Assembly (NCBI GenBank): GCA_003952965.2
Contig: CM025850.1
Coordinates: 5,031,143-5,095,142 of the forward strand
Length of the DNA stretch: 64,000 bases
Reading direction: 5' to 3'
DNA from: Morella rubra
Lineage: Eukaryota; Streptophyta; Magnoliopsida; Fagales; Myricaceae
Both the position numbers and the translations under genes were made by a program. The notes beneath the pieces were generated by a model. The model made no database searches. It saw nothing but the letters and a program-made list of their open reading frames with translations, and was not told the origin of the DNA. This document shows, in pieces, positions 1 to 11,693 of the stretch. Position 1 is the stretch's first letter; each line of letters opens with the position of its first letter.

Positions 1-311
1 ATGATTTTGGAATTAGAATCTGGATCGATGTACAAAATAAAATGTGAAGAGGTTAGGTATTGTTCGAGGTACTATGGAATTTATGCTGTGCGCAGAGAAC
101 TCGGAATGTGGTGTCTAAGTCATTTACACCTCACAACGAGGTGTCGAGTTTTTCTCGAGCATAAACCGCTATATAAGGACACCGAGGAACTTTCTTCTTG
201 GTTAGAAGGAATGAGAAAAATGAAGAAGAAAGGTAAAGGACTCATGGAGCAGAATTGGGGGCAGCAAGGTTTTAATAAAGAGGAAATGGAATGCTTTGGC
301 AGAAATTGTGC

Positions 312-423
312 TTTTTTTTTTCTTCTTCTAGGCAAAGCAGGACCAAGCCTGCGGGCAAGGGGATTCGACCACCGAACGTAACCTTCCCAAAGGGAGGAGG
401 TGCCAACTGAGCTACAGCTCACT
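312..423 (-). mobile_element. tRNA-derived SINE, copy 1
   Basis: Read on the minus strand, this unit starts with a tRNA-like head. It has a box A (TAGCTCAGTTGG), a box B (GGTCGAATCCC, its complement at 360-370) and an A-rich tail, seen as the T run from 312. It is flanked by an imperfect direct repeat, about 298-315 and 424-440 (core GAAATTGTGCTTTT against GAAGTTGTGCTTTT), which fits a target-site duplication with two changes. A second copy lies at 53880-53996 in the opposite orientation. The two tails share CTTAG/CCTAG followed by A-rich sequence. Family naming would need a SINE library. Confidence 0.75.
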
Positions 424-674
424 GGCGAAGTTGTGCTTTTCTTGCTTGGGTTTAAGTTGATTGAATAGGAAATTGATATATCGTAGGTTGATAAGTGAAA
501 AATCCTTATGACAGTTTTGCTTTACGAAAGAACTTGGAGTCGGGATTCATCCCTTGATCAATCACTGCTATGCTAGACGTTTAGTTGAATCCTAAGGTGG
601 GTTTCAGAACTAATTTCCTAAAATAGTTTGTTGCGAATAGATAACGAGATTATTATTTTATTTTTATTTATAAT

Positions 675-1270
675 CAATACAACTTTATTGAGAGCAAAGA
701 GAATTATAGCTGAGAACTTACAATTGAAAGGACTCAAAGGGCCAACAACAAGCCTATAAAAGAGGACAACAAGGTCCTCCGGGGATATTGTGGGCTTGAA
801 GGCTGATAAAAAGTAACAACCACTAGTGATTGTTGCTGAAAGAAGGACGGACGTAGCATTCATCCTGCTCCCTTAGAGCACTTCATATGCAAATACCAGT
901 TGTAACAACTACACAGAGACACAAACACGCTACAAGTAAGCCCAAACGCAAATAAGCCCAAACGGGCAGATAGCTAAGAAAGGCAGTGAATTAAGGTGAG
1001 AAGACACTGGCCAAAGCATAGAGGAGAGGGCAAGAGCTGCTAAGGCCGATCCTAGGGAGAGAGGCAAGTCGCAGGAGGCAGAGGAGTCGTATGCTTTGAC
1101 CAGAGTTTTCAACGCGTGAGATCCACGCACATCGCATGGGCACGTGATTGGTAGGTGCGTAAGTGTTAGGATCCCAGTCAAGGCTTCCAAAAAAAACACG
1201 CCCACCTCCAAGTGCCATGCTTTGTCAGGAGTGCTGGTGCGCCTGTGATAGGGTAAACTCCTAACCAATG
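675..1270 (-). mobile_element. Older copy of the poly(A) retroposon family seen at 41066-42028
   Basis: Several blocks match the young element at 41066-42028 in the same order and orientation. They include AAGGTCCTC, a CAGTTGTAA block, AGAGA-ACACAAA, GCCCAAACGGGCA and a GATCCA-GCGC region. The copy is diverged and its ends are not sharp, so the limits are approximate. I could not find a clear target duplication. The open frames on the minus strand here are short and I do not treat them as genes. Confidence 0.5.
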
Positions 1271-1299
1271 CCCAATCCCCTCACAAGGACCACTTGTGA

Positions 1300-2418
1300 G
1301 TACACGTGGCAAGTCCACGCCTCAAGGTAAATGCTCGATTTGGCCGCTCATTGAGGTACTAATCATTACACTTGAGCTCTTTTTGGTATTTTTGAATGTA
1401 TGACAAAAGAAATTAAAAGAAATGATGGATGGTTGAGAAGGTGGAGGAATGAAACCACATGCCTAGGCTAGGTTGGGCTGACACCCGAATCTAGTTAGAC
1501 AATGAGGCTTTGTAAGCCTTCCCCTGTGAAGTTTACACTTCCGCACAAGCAAGTACTTACAAATAAGCAAGCCTAAGACACCAAAGGATGACCTAGAACC
1601 TGATAGACAGAACCTTGACAAGAGCTTGCAAAGCCCAAGTAGAACCACGACCAAGCTAAGTACTTAAATACTTACCAAAGAACCCGTGTCGTTGTAAAGA
1701 GGTTGGTTAAGTAACGAGAAACCACGCCTGCCACAGTAACCTTCCGCTCCTCACAGACTTTCGCCTACCTTGACAAAGAAAGACTAAGCAGCGAGAGAAC
1801 CACCCCTGTCACAAATACTCCGTCCATGCCAATGCACCTTTAGGGGAGGGCCATCATTTGCCCCCTAGTTTCCCTCACAAGGTAGAACCACGGCCAAGTG
1901 AGAGTTTAGCATGAAAGAACCACGTCTATGCTAGCTCAATGGAGACAAGGTTCAGCCTGCACCATAGAAAAAAAAGCACTAAGGCCAAAAGCTCATTTGG
2001 ATACTCTATTCAATATATATTAAATGGATGCTTACAAATGGTGCCATGAAGGGGTTTATCTAGTACCTCCATGGGCTTGGGCGGCAAGGCCTTTCCTTGT
2101 AGAGAGAAGCCTTGCTTGCCACACAAAATCAAATCTCCTAAGATTTCCTAAGCTCAAGAAAAGATCAAAAGGAAAGATCTTGAAAGACCTTCTTTGTGAC
2201 CAAAACTTGCTCAAACTGTATACCCTGCATGTTGCAGGTCTCGCGAACTTGAAGAGCGTTTGGAAAAACAAAAAAGATTGGAAGGTAGATGGGTTTGAAG
2301 TTTTCCTAAGCCTCTTGACGTCCTCAAGAACCTCACTATTTCTCTAGTATGGACAATTTTCGAAGCTAAAGCAGTAAAGAAAGAAAGCTTAAAGCAGAGC
2401 AATCTCTAGCAGCCTTAC
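1300..2418. other. Unassigned repeat-like spacer
   Basis: No gene is recognised. The motif GAACCAC recurs many times between about 1640 and 1930, separated by similar cytosine-rich phrases, as in degenerate repeat arrays inside plant retroelements. The part at 2020-2400 has open frames on both strands without any recognisable domain. A retroelement origin is possible but unproven. Confidence 0.3.
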
Positions 2419-3130
2419 CGTCATGGCAGCTACTGTGATGGATTCCATCGTGGCAATAGCATACATTATCTCCCTCTACCGCTTCGTTGACATGCGACAC
2501 AATCAAATCCACTCCATTCGAGTGTAAATCCATTCTTCAACAACTTCCTGTAGTCAACATTGCCTATAATTTGATTACAGTATCCTCCCTCCACTTCAAC
2601 AAGTGCGGCCACAAAAGCCTCACAGTCACTTGTACTCTCATTTAAGTCCTTCACGTCATTCCCCAATACTACAAAAGACCTACTTGTAGCATTGGAAGCA
2701 CATGCAACCACAGATTTCTCATACCCAATTGAAAATGAGGCATTGCAGTGACAAAAGAAGAGAAGGTCAGCATGGTTACGAGTGAATTGAAGGGAAGACC
2801 GATCAAAAGTGAAGATGTGAAGAGAAGCAAAGCGAGAACCATCAACGAATTCCCCGTTAACCAACCCAAACGTCCGGTTTTCATAGAAGATATCCCGGAT
2901 GACAGTCCTGTGGAGGTCTTGTAGATGGGCTTACTTTACTTACAGCCGATCCCAAAACTTAGAAAGCTGCATTTGTCTTCTCCCGTACCAAAAACATAAA
3001 AAGAATAGCTTATGTTTGGGCCAAAACCGCAGTTTCTAGGTCGGCAAGATTCATATCCTGAATTTTCTGACCAAACAGACGCTAACATGAAGGTATAAAT
3101 AAGAACATTGACCCGCAGATGGAGAAATGC
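2419..3130 (-). pseudogene. Degraded extracellular exon of an LRK10-like / WAK-type receptor kinase
   Basis: The minus strand encodes a galacturonan-binding (GUB_WAK) type ectodomain. It has the segment CRPRNCGFGPNISYSF, then FGIGCK, then YENRTFGLVNGEF, then HCNASFSIGYEKSVVACASN, and finally the WAK-associated C-terminal signature GFTLEWSGFDCVACQRSG. A CYCHDG segment follows in another frame, and a good donor (ACG|GTAAGG) ends the exon at 2419. In intact family members these pieces form one continuous exon. Here at least two frame changes separate them: one after FGIGCK near 2935, and one after the CQRSG motif near 2470. No kinase domain is found downstream to position 1. I infer a dead receptor-kinase fragment. 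A sequencing error at one of the shifts cannot be excluded, but the missing kinase argues for decay. Confidence 0.65.
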
Positions 3131-4300
3131 CTTTGAACAGAACAAGGTGCATAAAACCGTGGGAACTGAAGACATGGTTGAAGAGGACGATGGAAGGAAT
3201 GAAGAGTATGAAGGCGCGTGGGAGGGAGGATTCCTCCTTGCTCTCCCCCACCCAGGCGGGAGGGGTGGAGGAAGGATTTCTCCTCCCTCCCCCCCCTCCA
3301 CCTTGAAGGGATTGGGGTGGAGAGTCCCGGACTCGGATTCCCTCCTAAGAGAAAATTACCTACTTTTCAAGAAACTTCATTACTTTTATAATAAGAAATT
3401 TTATCAAATCTTCTCATTCATTACATTTCAACAAACTCTACTAAAAATCACTCTAACAATCAAACTTTCTTAAATTTGTTCACTAACTTTTTAAATCTCG
3501 TAAAAGTTAAATTTTAAAAAATTTTGCTTGCTTTGTCATTGTTGGAGTCAAAATCTGTGTTAGTTTATATAAATTCAAAAGGCTTAAAGCCATCACAAAT
3601 TTTGGAGTCTCATTCATATTTCTTGACCCAAAAAAAAAGAAGAAATGGGTCTGATCCAAGAACAAGGAATGGGTACTTAAATGGGTTAGGTAACCCGTAA
3701 CCCAACTACACTATAACTTCAATCATTTTCAGAACAAAAAAAAAATTATATTAATTCTCTCTGCTTACTTGTTAATAAACTCTTTTTTTTTTTTAATTAA
3801 AAAATCACTTTTTAAAAAACTTCAATAAAAATTTATTTTATGATTAAGCTGATGTGACAAATGCAAATAAGAGTCAATAGACGAAATTTTGATGGAAAAG
3901 TGTTTTTGTCAAACATTGAAAAGTGGGATCAAAATTTTGAAATTTATATTGGAAGGACTAAACTACAAAAGGGTGCAAAATTTAGGGATTAAAATGGAAA
4001 TTTTTTTACTTTTTAACAAACTCGTGTGTTTTTAATTAAAATATTTACTTTTAAGAAACTTCAATAAAATTATTTTATGATTAAGCATTCTTAAAATAAT
4101 TTCACCAACTAAAATTTAAAAGTCTCAAAATCTTCTTTTACAAGTTGAATATTCTTAAAATAACATGAAGAGACAAAATTGTCCCTTTTTTTTTTTATTG
4201 GAAGTAAGGATAAAACCACCTAACAGCCAGGATTGTGTGAGCGAAAAATAAAAGCAGGAACAAAACTAGCAAAAATAAAACCAAAACAACCAGAAGTAAC
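3131..4300. other. AT-rich intergenic spacer
   Basis: I see no gene here. The stretch at 3190-3310 is purine-rich then C-rich and lies just upstream of the receptor fragment. From 3340 on it is AT-rich. Similar phrases recur (for example TTCAATAAAA-TTATTTTATGATTAAGC at about 3823-3848 and 4062-4086), which suggests an internally repeated MITE-like sequence. Confidence 0.4.
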
Positions 4301-4305
4301 AGCCT

Positions 4306-4470
4306 AGGGTAAGTATGAACAATGAAAGCATAATTTTGGTTTTCAAATCCATTTTGAAGGCCCTCTTTCCAAACATGTACTATAGAGGTCATAAATGTGG
4401 GAAATCTATCACTTTCCTACTATTAATGTTAAGATCCAGCCATGCAGATGACGTAATCAAAATGCGCCAA
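4306..4470. repeat. Direct repeat upstream of the cyclin, copy 1
   Basis: This block shares the phrase CATGTACTATAGAGGTCATA, the following AATGTGGGA-ATCTAT, and a GTTAAGATCC-G-CATGCAGATGACGTAATCA end with a block at about 5195-5340. Its left edge (AGGGTAAGTATGAACAATGA, continuing AAGCAT) recurs almost exactly at 6009-6034, shortly before the cyclin start. The pieces look like a partly duplicated promoter or transposon segment. Confidence 0.7.
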
Positions 4471-5194
4471 CGAAATTTTGTAGAGAAATGATATAAAAGT
4501 TCACATATTATATCAAACCACATCATCGCATACATATTATACGTTACAAAAGAAGTAAAACATATAAACTGAAAAATGAAAAACAAAACAATCAACAAGT
4601 AAATGAAAGACTGATTGAACTATTTTAAATTAAGTTTAGTGGTTATGATGATTTTTTTAATCTTTAACCCCTAGCACTAGCTATTGGTTGAAGGAAATGT
4701 CCTATGTTAATAATAAAATTAATTAATTAGCTCTTAAACTTTTCTTCTCAATTTATTATGGGGGTAATGATAATTTTACGCTAGTTGAATGTTAAAAAAA
4801 AGTCTCAAATCGGTTAGGAGATGAAATCATAACAATAATAGAGTTTAAAAGAAGTAAGTTGTAACGAGTTAAGATTTACAGGCAATTAAAATTAATGTAA
4901 TAGTTTGTAAGAAGTTACTGTAATTTGCCTCATATTTTAAAAAAATAATTGTTAACCCTAAGTCAGACTTCAAGTGAGAGATAGAAAATGGGAAAGAGAT
5001 CATAATATAAGGTCCAGTTTCATAAAATAATTTAATAATTATTTAAGAGTAAAAACGCAGATATAACTAAAGATATTCTAAGGATATTTTAGATTGTTAT
5101 ATAATGGGTTCCATATATTTATAAATTTGTTTTTCTTCCTTCAAGTGACAACGTTTGGAATGAAAATTGCATAATTTCCTAATTTTTGAGCCCA

Positions 5195-5345
5195 ACATGG
5201 TTTTTGAATTTTGGGGTTCAAATCCATCCGCGAGGCCCTCTCCCAAACATGTACTATAGAGGTCATAAATGTGGGACATCTATTACTGTCCTGCTATTGT
5301 TAAATGTTAAGATCCGGTCATGCAGATGACGTAATCACGACATGT
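5195..5345. repeat. Direct repeat upstream of the cyclin, copy 2
   Basis: This is the second copy of the block at 4337-4470, about 0.87 kb downstream in the same orientation. It differs by scattered substitutions and by a small insertion before the TGACGTAATCA end. The shared TGACGTAA is an as-1/bZIP-like core, but I only infer that it might matter for regulation. Confidence 0.7.
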
Positions 5346-6115
5346 AATCAAAGCGCAACAGTATATAAATGATATTTTACATTTTTTTTTTCTAAGAAAA
5401 AAAAAATGATATTCGAGTACTGATTTTTATAAGATTATTGGTATTGACATTTTTACTTACTTTATTTGTGTTTCTAGCGAAGCTGAGCTGCGCATCTAGT
5501 TTTTTTTATTAATAAAAAAATTCTTGCTTACAAAATATATTGCAAATGCCAAAAAGCAGTTTTATTTATTAATATATATATGCAAGGATATTAAAAAGGA
5601 AAGTATCGGCAAGTGCAACACCGAACACGTGACCATCATATTCTATATATGTTGACTTACTCGATCGAGTCAACAACGACTGTATTCTTGTCTTCTTCTT
5701 CTAATTTTTTTTTTCCTTCTCTCCCACCCCCACTTTGATTTCTCGAGGTGAACGGGATAATCTTCTTAATTATTGGGAATAATTGCCAACTGTTTGTAAT
5801 AAAATAAAATTTAAAGAAAAGAGAAGCTCTGGTTTGAACGTCCTTTATATTTATTTATTTACTAGTATAGTTAAGGCCGGTGCACCCTGCATGAGCATCG
5901 ATCTGATCTCTCTTTTCTTTTTCGTTTTCTTTTTCTTTTTTCCGCGCATCTATCTGATCTCTCGCGTGTTTGAAATTTTAACATTAATGGTACTCGTTCT
6001 TCTGAAGATAGGGTAAGTATGAACAATGAAAGCATATTAAGAGGTTGTACGTCCTAGCTAGTACACAGGAGAGCATTGGAGAGGGAGCTGGGCCGCGAAG
6101 ACTAACTGAGTTGAC
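5346..6115 (+). other. Probable promoter and leader region of the cyclin gene
   Basis: This non-coding stretch lies directly upstream of the cyclin start. It contains AT-rich tracts and pyrimidine-rich runs at about 5690-5725 and 5910-5940. It also holds a third piece of the upstream repeat (about 6009-6034). I could not choose a TATA box with confidence because several TATATA-like strings exist between 5570 and 5650. Confidence 0.4.
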
Positions 6116-6633
6116 ATGCAGAAACAAGCTGCTACGGATGGAGAGGAAGAAAACACGGCCTATACTCAGTTGGCTGGTGGTCTCAATGATCTTTCCTGTG
6201 ACGAAGGCTACTGCAATACCGTTGATATGGGAGCACTACATGCTCCACGGCGGCGGCCTCCTTTCCCACGATTCCTGATGGAAATGGACGAGCTTGACGA
6301 GGAATATGGACTCGGTGTCCTGTTATCCAAGGAAGACAAGACGCATGAGAACCTTTCTAGCTGCTATGATCTACAAGTGGATCTGTCTCTCGATTTGGCT
6401 CGTCAAGAGGCCGTACAGTGGATCTTGGCCGTCAATTCTTACCATTCTTTCTCTGCCTTCACGGCAATCTTATCGGTTGACTATCTTGATCGTTTTCTAG
6501 CCAGTTTGAACTTGTCGAAGGAAATGTTCATGAAGCCGTGGATGGTACAGTTGGCTGCTATAGCTTGTCTTTCTTTAGCAGCCAAAGTGGCGGAGACTCA
6601 CGTTCCTCTTCTCCTCGATCTCCAAGTAAGTTC

Positions 6634-6672
<39 letters not shown>

Positions 6673-7189
6673 ATACACACGCATATGTGGACGGAAATAG
6701 ATCAAGGTCTGTTTTTGTATTTATACTTCGTTTACATCTGACAACTCTATGGAAAGGTTAATGGAGCCAATTAATTATCCATGTTTCCTCCAGGTCGATC
6801 AGGAATCAAAATATGTTTTTAGGCCAAAACCAATCCAAAGAATGGAACTGTTGGTGCTCTCTCTGCTAGATTGGAAGATGAACACGGTTACCCCACTTTC
6901 TTTCTTGAGCTTCATTATCAAAAGGGTTCCCATGGAAGATCACAAACATATGGAGTTCTCTGCATTGTTCGAGCGTTTTGCCCTTTCTCTGCTCGCGGAT
7001 TCTAGATTTGGTCAATATTATCGGCCATCCGTAGCTGCTGCAGCCATAACGCTGCAGGTGATGAAACAAATGGATTTTATTGGGGAGGATTTTGAATGTT
7101 GCAAAAATGAGATCTGTCGTGTCCTTCGATTCAACAAAGAGAAATTCGAAGCGTATGATCAGCTGATCGGCCGTATGAGGCCTGTGTGA
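6116..7189 (+). CDS. D-type cyclin, CYCD3-like
   Basis: This is a regulatory partner of cyclin-dependent kinase at the G1/S switch in the nucleus; D cyclins bind retinoblastoma protein. There are two exons, 6116-6625 and 6794-7189, with a GTAAGT donor and CAG acceptor in phase 0, giving 301 residues. An LxCxE Rb-binding motif (LSCDE) sits at residues 26-30. The N-terminal cyclin box spans about 75-170 (LARQEAVQWIL, SVDYLDRFLA, LAAIACLSLAAKV, LLLDLQ). The second exon carries the C-terminal cyclin fold (QRMELLVLSLLDWKMN, TPLSF). The protein ends soon after this fold, so the C-terminal PEST-rich tail of usual CYCD3 proteins (about 340-390 residues) is missing. The usual AAKVEET reads AAKVAET. 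The intron contains a (TC)n run. CYCD3 is the best match by motif; another D subgroup remains possible. Confidence 0.88.
6637..6669. repeat. (TC)n microsatellite in cyclin intron
   Basis: This is an uninterrupted TC dinucleotide run shortly after the donor site. Its pyrimidine content may affect splicing, but that is inference. Confidence 0.95.
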
Positions 7190-9330
7190 CTGTGTCGAAT
7201 GGTGGGCACATTGTGCGAATCATGCCCCCGCGGGATCATGTCGGCATTGATGTCTAGCTACCATCGTTTTGCGTCATGTGAAATTAATCCACCGACTCCC
7301 TGGCCGTTGGTTTGAGATTTAGTTTGAGTTTTGGTTTTAGTTTTAGATTTTAAATTTGGGTTAATTGAGCTTTGCATTCACCTGATTTGGAACGTTGGAC
7401 ATTTTGTAATCCGTTCTTTTAATTTTGATATATTTTACTCACGTGATTTTAAATTCTTTCGATTTACACCCTGTCATTTATTTTTCCATTAAGATAAATA
7501 AAAATCTCAATCACGTAACTCATTTTACACTCACTTGGTTTGGAAAATCTGATACTTTATACTCTGTTATTTTAATTTTTAGCATTTGGTTCTAAACCAC
7601 GTATGGTAGTTAATTTTAGATTCATTTAAATTAGCTATATTCAACAATATTATTATTATTTAGTTATCATGATATTTAAAAAATAACAATAAATAGAATA
7701 AAATAATTTATAAAAAAAAACTATCAAAATATTTACAAAAATATAAAATTTCTAGAAAAAGTTTACAAAATAAAAACGTACTTTTGGAAATTTAAAAAAA
7801 TAAAATGAAATGAAAATTAATATGCAAAAAATTTGAAATGTTTTATAAAAATACGAAAATAACATACAAATATTAAGAAAAGTATAAAAGATTAAAACTA
7901 AAATTTAGGCCACCCCTGCGTGGCCACACTACTGCGGTGGCACAACCTCGCAAGGTTGAGCTTAGATCTAGGCTCCCTTGCTGGTTGCAGCGTAGCCCAC
8001 ATGGAATGGCCAAATATTCAATTTTTATTTTTTAAATATTTTCTAGATATTTTAGTAGGTTTTTATAGTTTTCTCTAGATTTTAAAGTTAGTTTTGGTAT
8101 TGTTATTTTTTTATGATGTTTAAAGATTAAATATTCTTTATTATTTTAGTAAATGTCCGCAAATTTTTATTTATTATTAAACGCTAATCATAATAAAGTT
8201 TGTGACCACTTGGTGAGATATTGCTGTTATATCGTCCTACATAATTTTTTGCAGGAAGAGTGTGTTTTTATTCATCGTCTTTTCTTGTAGTTAGAAACCT
8301 CACTGCGTGAAGTGGAATAGAGTATTTGGAGATTGTCTTTATGTTTTCTGCCCGATCCAATATGTTTTTTAATTAGACTCGGTCCATTCAAGTTCAATGT
8401 ACAAAGGCAGAACAGAGCAAGGGGCTTCTCCCTCAAAATCAGAAAATGAAATTTTTATTTGAGAAAAAATATTTTGTTATTGTTTTTATCATTTGGACTC
8501 CCAAATTATTTGTGGAACTGGCCCATTCTAATGTCTAATCTTCGTCTTTAACTTATAACTTTCAGAAAAAATATTGATATAAACACATACATTTAAAAAA
8601 GCAAACAATCCATCAAACGGCCGCAAATTAAGCCATAAATTGGATTTAGGGGTTGCCAAACTCTATTGTAGAATTATGTAATGGAGACTATTGACGAAAA
8701 GTATCGCTGAACAAAAATAAATTTTCCTCATTTTTTGAGGAAGAAGTATATGCAGTAGCGATATTTCGGACGTCTCAAGCAATTTATTAATCTTTGGGGT
8801 GATATTTCTACAGAAGCGAGTCATGTTGATCCATGAATATATATAGTGGACGTAAATATTTAAGGCACATAAAATATAATAGCTTTGATCTAGATCATGG
8901 AATATTGTCGGCAATCTTTGGTGTGCAATTTAACATAATTAGAGTACTGTTGATTAAGACGTTAGACCTTTCTAATTTGGTGGGGAGCTAGGCCATAAAT
9001 GATCCGATAATATAGTATAGGGTGGACTGCTATAAAGTTTATTTTTTTTATGAGTAAAAAAACTCCAAAGGATATTGACTCCAATAATTTCTTGAACTAT
9101 CTCTTTCTAGCAAGAAATAATAAATTAAACTCTATTAAGTTTTGGGAACATGTTATTAGCTAGACTCAACTATATATATATATATATATATATAGCGAGC
9201 GTAGCATCCAGTCAATTCTTTGCGGTCAGATCAGATATTTATCCAACCAAATTATTTGATGTTTGTGGAAGGAAATAATCGCCCCAAAATATTTAGCACT
9301 CAAAGAACTCCGTACACAAAAAAAGAAATA
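7190..9330. other. AT-rich spacer downstream of the cyclin
   Basis: No gene is recognised. After the presumed cyclin 3' end the sequence is AT-rich with phrases common in dispersed plant repeats (7310-8170), interrupted by a GC-richer island at 7905-8000. A (TA)n run sits at 9171-9194. Short open frames here lack recognisable motifs. Confidence 0.4.
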
Positions 9331-9334
9331 AATA

Positions 9335-10207
9335 TTAGAGAAAAATTGTACTTTTCATTCACAAACTTTCACGTGTTTTACACTTAATTTACACCCTAAA
9401 TTATCAAGTTTGAGACATTATATCTATAAATTATCCATTTTTAATAGATTGTATACTCCGTCTATTTTTTTTAAAAACAAAATGACGAATATGTCCTTAA
9501 AAAATCATAGAGGGTGCAAAATATTTGAGATGGTTTATTTTGTACGTACAATGTCTTAAATGTGATAGTTTAGGGTGCAAACAGTAGCAGATGGAGGGGG
9601 CCCAACGTTGGCTAATGTAAAATGTTTGAATTTAAAAAAAAAAAAAAAACTAATCTGCTCTTTTTAGACTAGGCTGGCCCCCCTTAAAGCCCAGTCCCAA
9701 GCCCAATCTCTCATGTTCTTTGTTATGATACTGTGAATTTTGTCAATTCAATATTATGATGCTGTGAATTTTGTAGTTGGTATTTTTACTGATTTTTGTT
9801 TGTGATACTACATGGTTGGGTTGTGAAATTATTAATGTGCATTATATTGAATTGTGAAATTGTATTAGTTTTAAAATTATATTGAAATTGGTGATTATGA
9901 CTAAGTTGTGAAATTGTGATTAGGACCTTAGGCTGTGACTTGTGAAATATATTTATAAATTTTGTTTTGTTTAGATAATAGATAAATTTTTTATTAAAAA
10001 AATCAAAAAATTGTCTAATACTCATATATGTGTATTTCAATATAATATATTTTTAATATTTCAACTCTAAGAGACTTTTTTATATTACTTAATAAAAAAT
10101 TTTTTTTATCATTTTTCTTTAAGAGTCCACCCTTTATATTTATTCTTGATTCCTCCAGGGTGCAAACGTAAAACAGGTATGATAGTAGTCGGTGAAAAAT
10201 ATACTCT
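9335..10207. mobile_element. MITE with long terminal inverted repeats, split by a nested insert
   Basis: The left end (CTTTTCATTCAC, GTTTTACACTT, ACACCCTAAATTATCA, GAGACATTATA) is matched in inverted form at the right end near 10160-10207 (the complement reads TTTTTCACCGAC, GTTTTACG, GCACCCTAAACTATCA with the insert removed). The arms are about 80-90 bp. The element is non-coding. A hAT-like sequence at 9583-10158 interrupts the right arm. The same nested structure appears in copy B near 20110-20980. Confidence 0.6.
9583..10158. mobile_element. hAT-like non-autonomous insert inside the MITE
   Basis: It begins CAGTAGCAGATGGAGG and ends TTCCTCCAG. GGTGCAAAC lies directly on both sides (9574-9582 and 10159-10167), an 8-9 bp target duplication as expected of hAT elements. 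The interior includes a poly(A) run and GGCCCCCCTTAAAGCCCAG-type sequence familiar from plant hAT remnants. It carries no transposase frame. The inverted ends agree only partly, so the superfamily call rests mainly on the target duplication and the CAG start. Confidence 0.5.
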
Positions 10208-10209
10208 TC

Positions 10210-11690
10210 CTTTATGTATATATTATATATACATTTAGCTCAATTCTTTGCTTTGACCGGCGAGGAGAAGGTGGGGGAATCAAGCCGGTTAGTTTTCATG
10301 AGAAACCGACATTTCTCGAACTCGACGCATCAAGCAATGGCCATTGGACAAGATAGGCCCCAATTCTCTTAAATATGGTTGGTGGAGAGTTTTTAATGGT
10401 AATAGTAGGTATATATTTGTTCATACGTTGATCTTTCCAGAAATAATATATGAATGTTTTTTTCCGTACTGGATATAACATGCTTCGATCTCAACTCTCA
10501 AGCGAATCAAATTAATATATAGATGAAATGGATCTGTCCGGGTACTTCGCTATTGAAAAACGTCATCCTCGACCTCAGTCCTCATCTAAATTGCGGCATC
10601 TCTGCAACTCTGGCCGGCCCTGTCTTATCCAATGGTTTTGTCCCCGTCTAGACACCATCCAGAGCTGTTGATAATTTCCACCTATATTACGGCCAATTGT
10701 ATAGAGAGGGAAAAGAACAGTATTCCAACAGAAGTAAAATGAATGAAACAGGAGCAAATTACCATAATACACGGTACTGTTCAGAGAGAAAAAAAAAAAA
10801 AAAAAAAGAAGACTGACAGAACATCTGGAAGAGGAAAGAGACATTACCTTTTCCAAGGAAAATAGTCCAAAGTAGGCTACCTGTAAAACCCAGGCAGCTT
10901 TGGCTCTATCAATGGAACGTTTTGTCCAAAAGAGGCCCCGCCAGCTTCTATCGGACCTGTCTTTCTCCTAGCCATGGAGTTTGTTTTGTCTCTAGGTATC
11001 TCCTGCTCTCATTTTCTGCTTCAACTACTCTTTGCATCCAACACCTACCGCTCTTAGCCACCGGGGCCAAAGAAAGATGCTAAAAGGAGACCTCAGCGAA
11101 GCTATATGTATATACTGGACATTATGGTGGAGAAGCAGATAAGTGAGCCCCGCTTGTGCTGTTCACTCAACTGTAATGAAGCTCCTTCCCTTGAGATTCT
11201 GCCGGGAGCATCTGTAACTCAAGTCGGCGGTGCATTTTAGCTGGTATCTGCTCCAAGTCTTAGTAAAGTTTTCTTGATAAAAGTTCAGGTACGTGACAGT
11301 AACAGGGTTTGTTGTAGTTGATTCAGCATCATTAACCAAATATCAGTGTCCTTTTAAGCCTAGTTCAGAAGAAGAATTTACCTACTTGGCTCTTTACCAT
11401 TCTAATTAATCCTGTGGGGGTGCATAATTTCATAACTTCGTTAGGTTTTCCTGGTGTAGTAGTCTAGTATTTGTCTGGTGCTGTTAATATGCCTGCCTGC
11501 CTGGCTCCCTGAATGCCATCTAAGAAGCTTCTCAAAGAGTGTTGGGAACCTTCCTACTTGGCATGAGGGGAGTCATGCAGGCCCAACAATCTGATGACCA
11601 ATTGCATTCCTCGATATCTGTACTTCTCTTTTTTCGGATTTTTTCTTGCGCATCCATAATCCTTACCACTTCACATAACCCTAATAAATT
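10210..11690. other. Spacer without a recognised gene
   Basis: This stretch is GC-richer than its surroundings between about 10550 and 11340. It has short open frames, but none matches between copies A and B over its full length, and none carries a motif I recognise. A non-coding transcript is possible. The stretch is almost identical in copy B (about 21000-22445). Confidence 0.35.
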
Positions 11691-11693
11691 CAA

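Noticed and set aside
312-423. A possible tRNA gene.
   Set aside because: Boxes A and B are present, but the cloverleaf cannot be completed, an A-rich tail follows and a target duplication flanks it, so it is a SINE.
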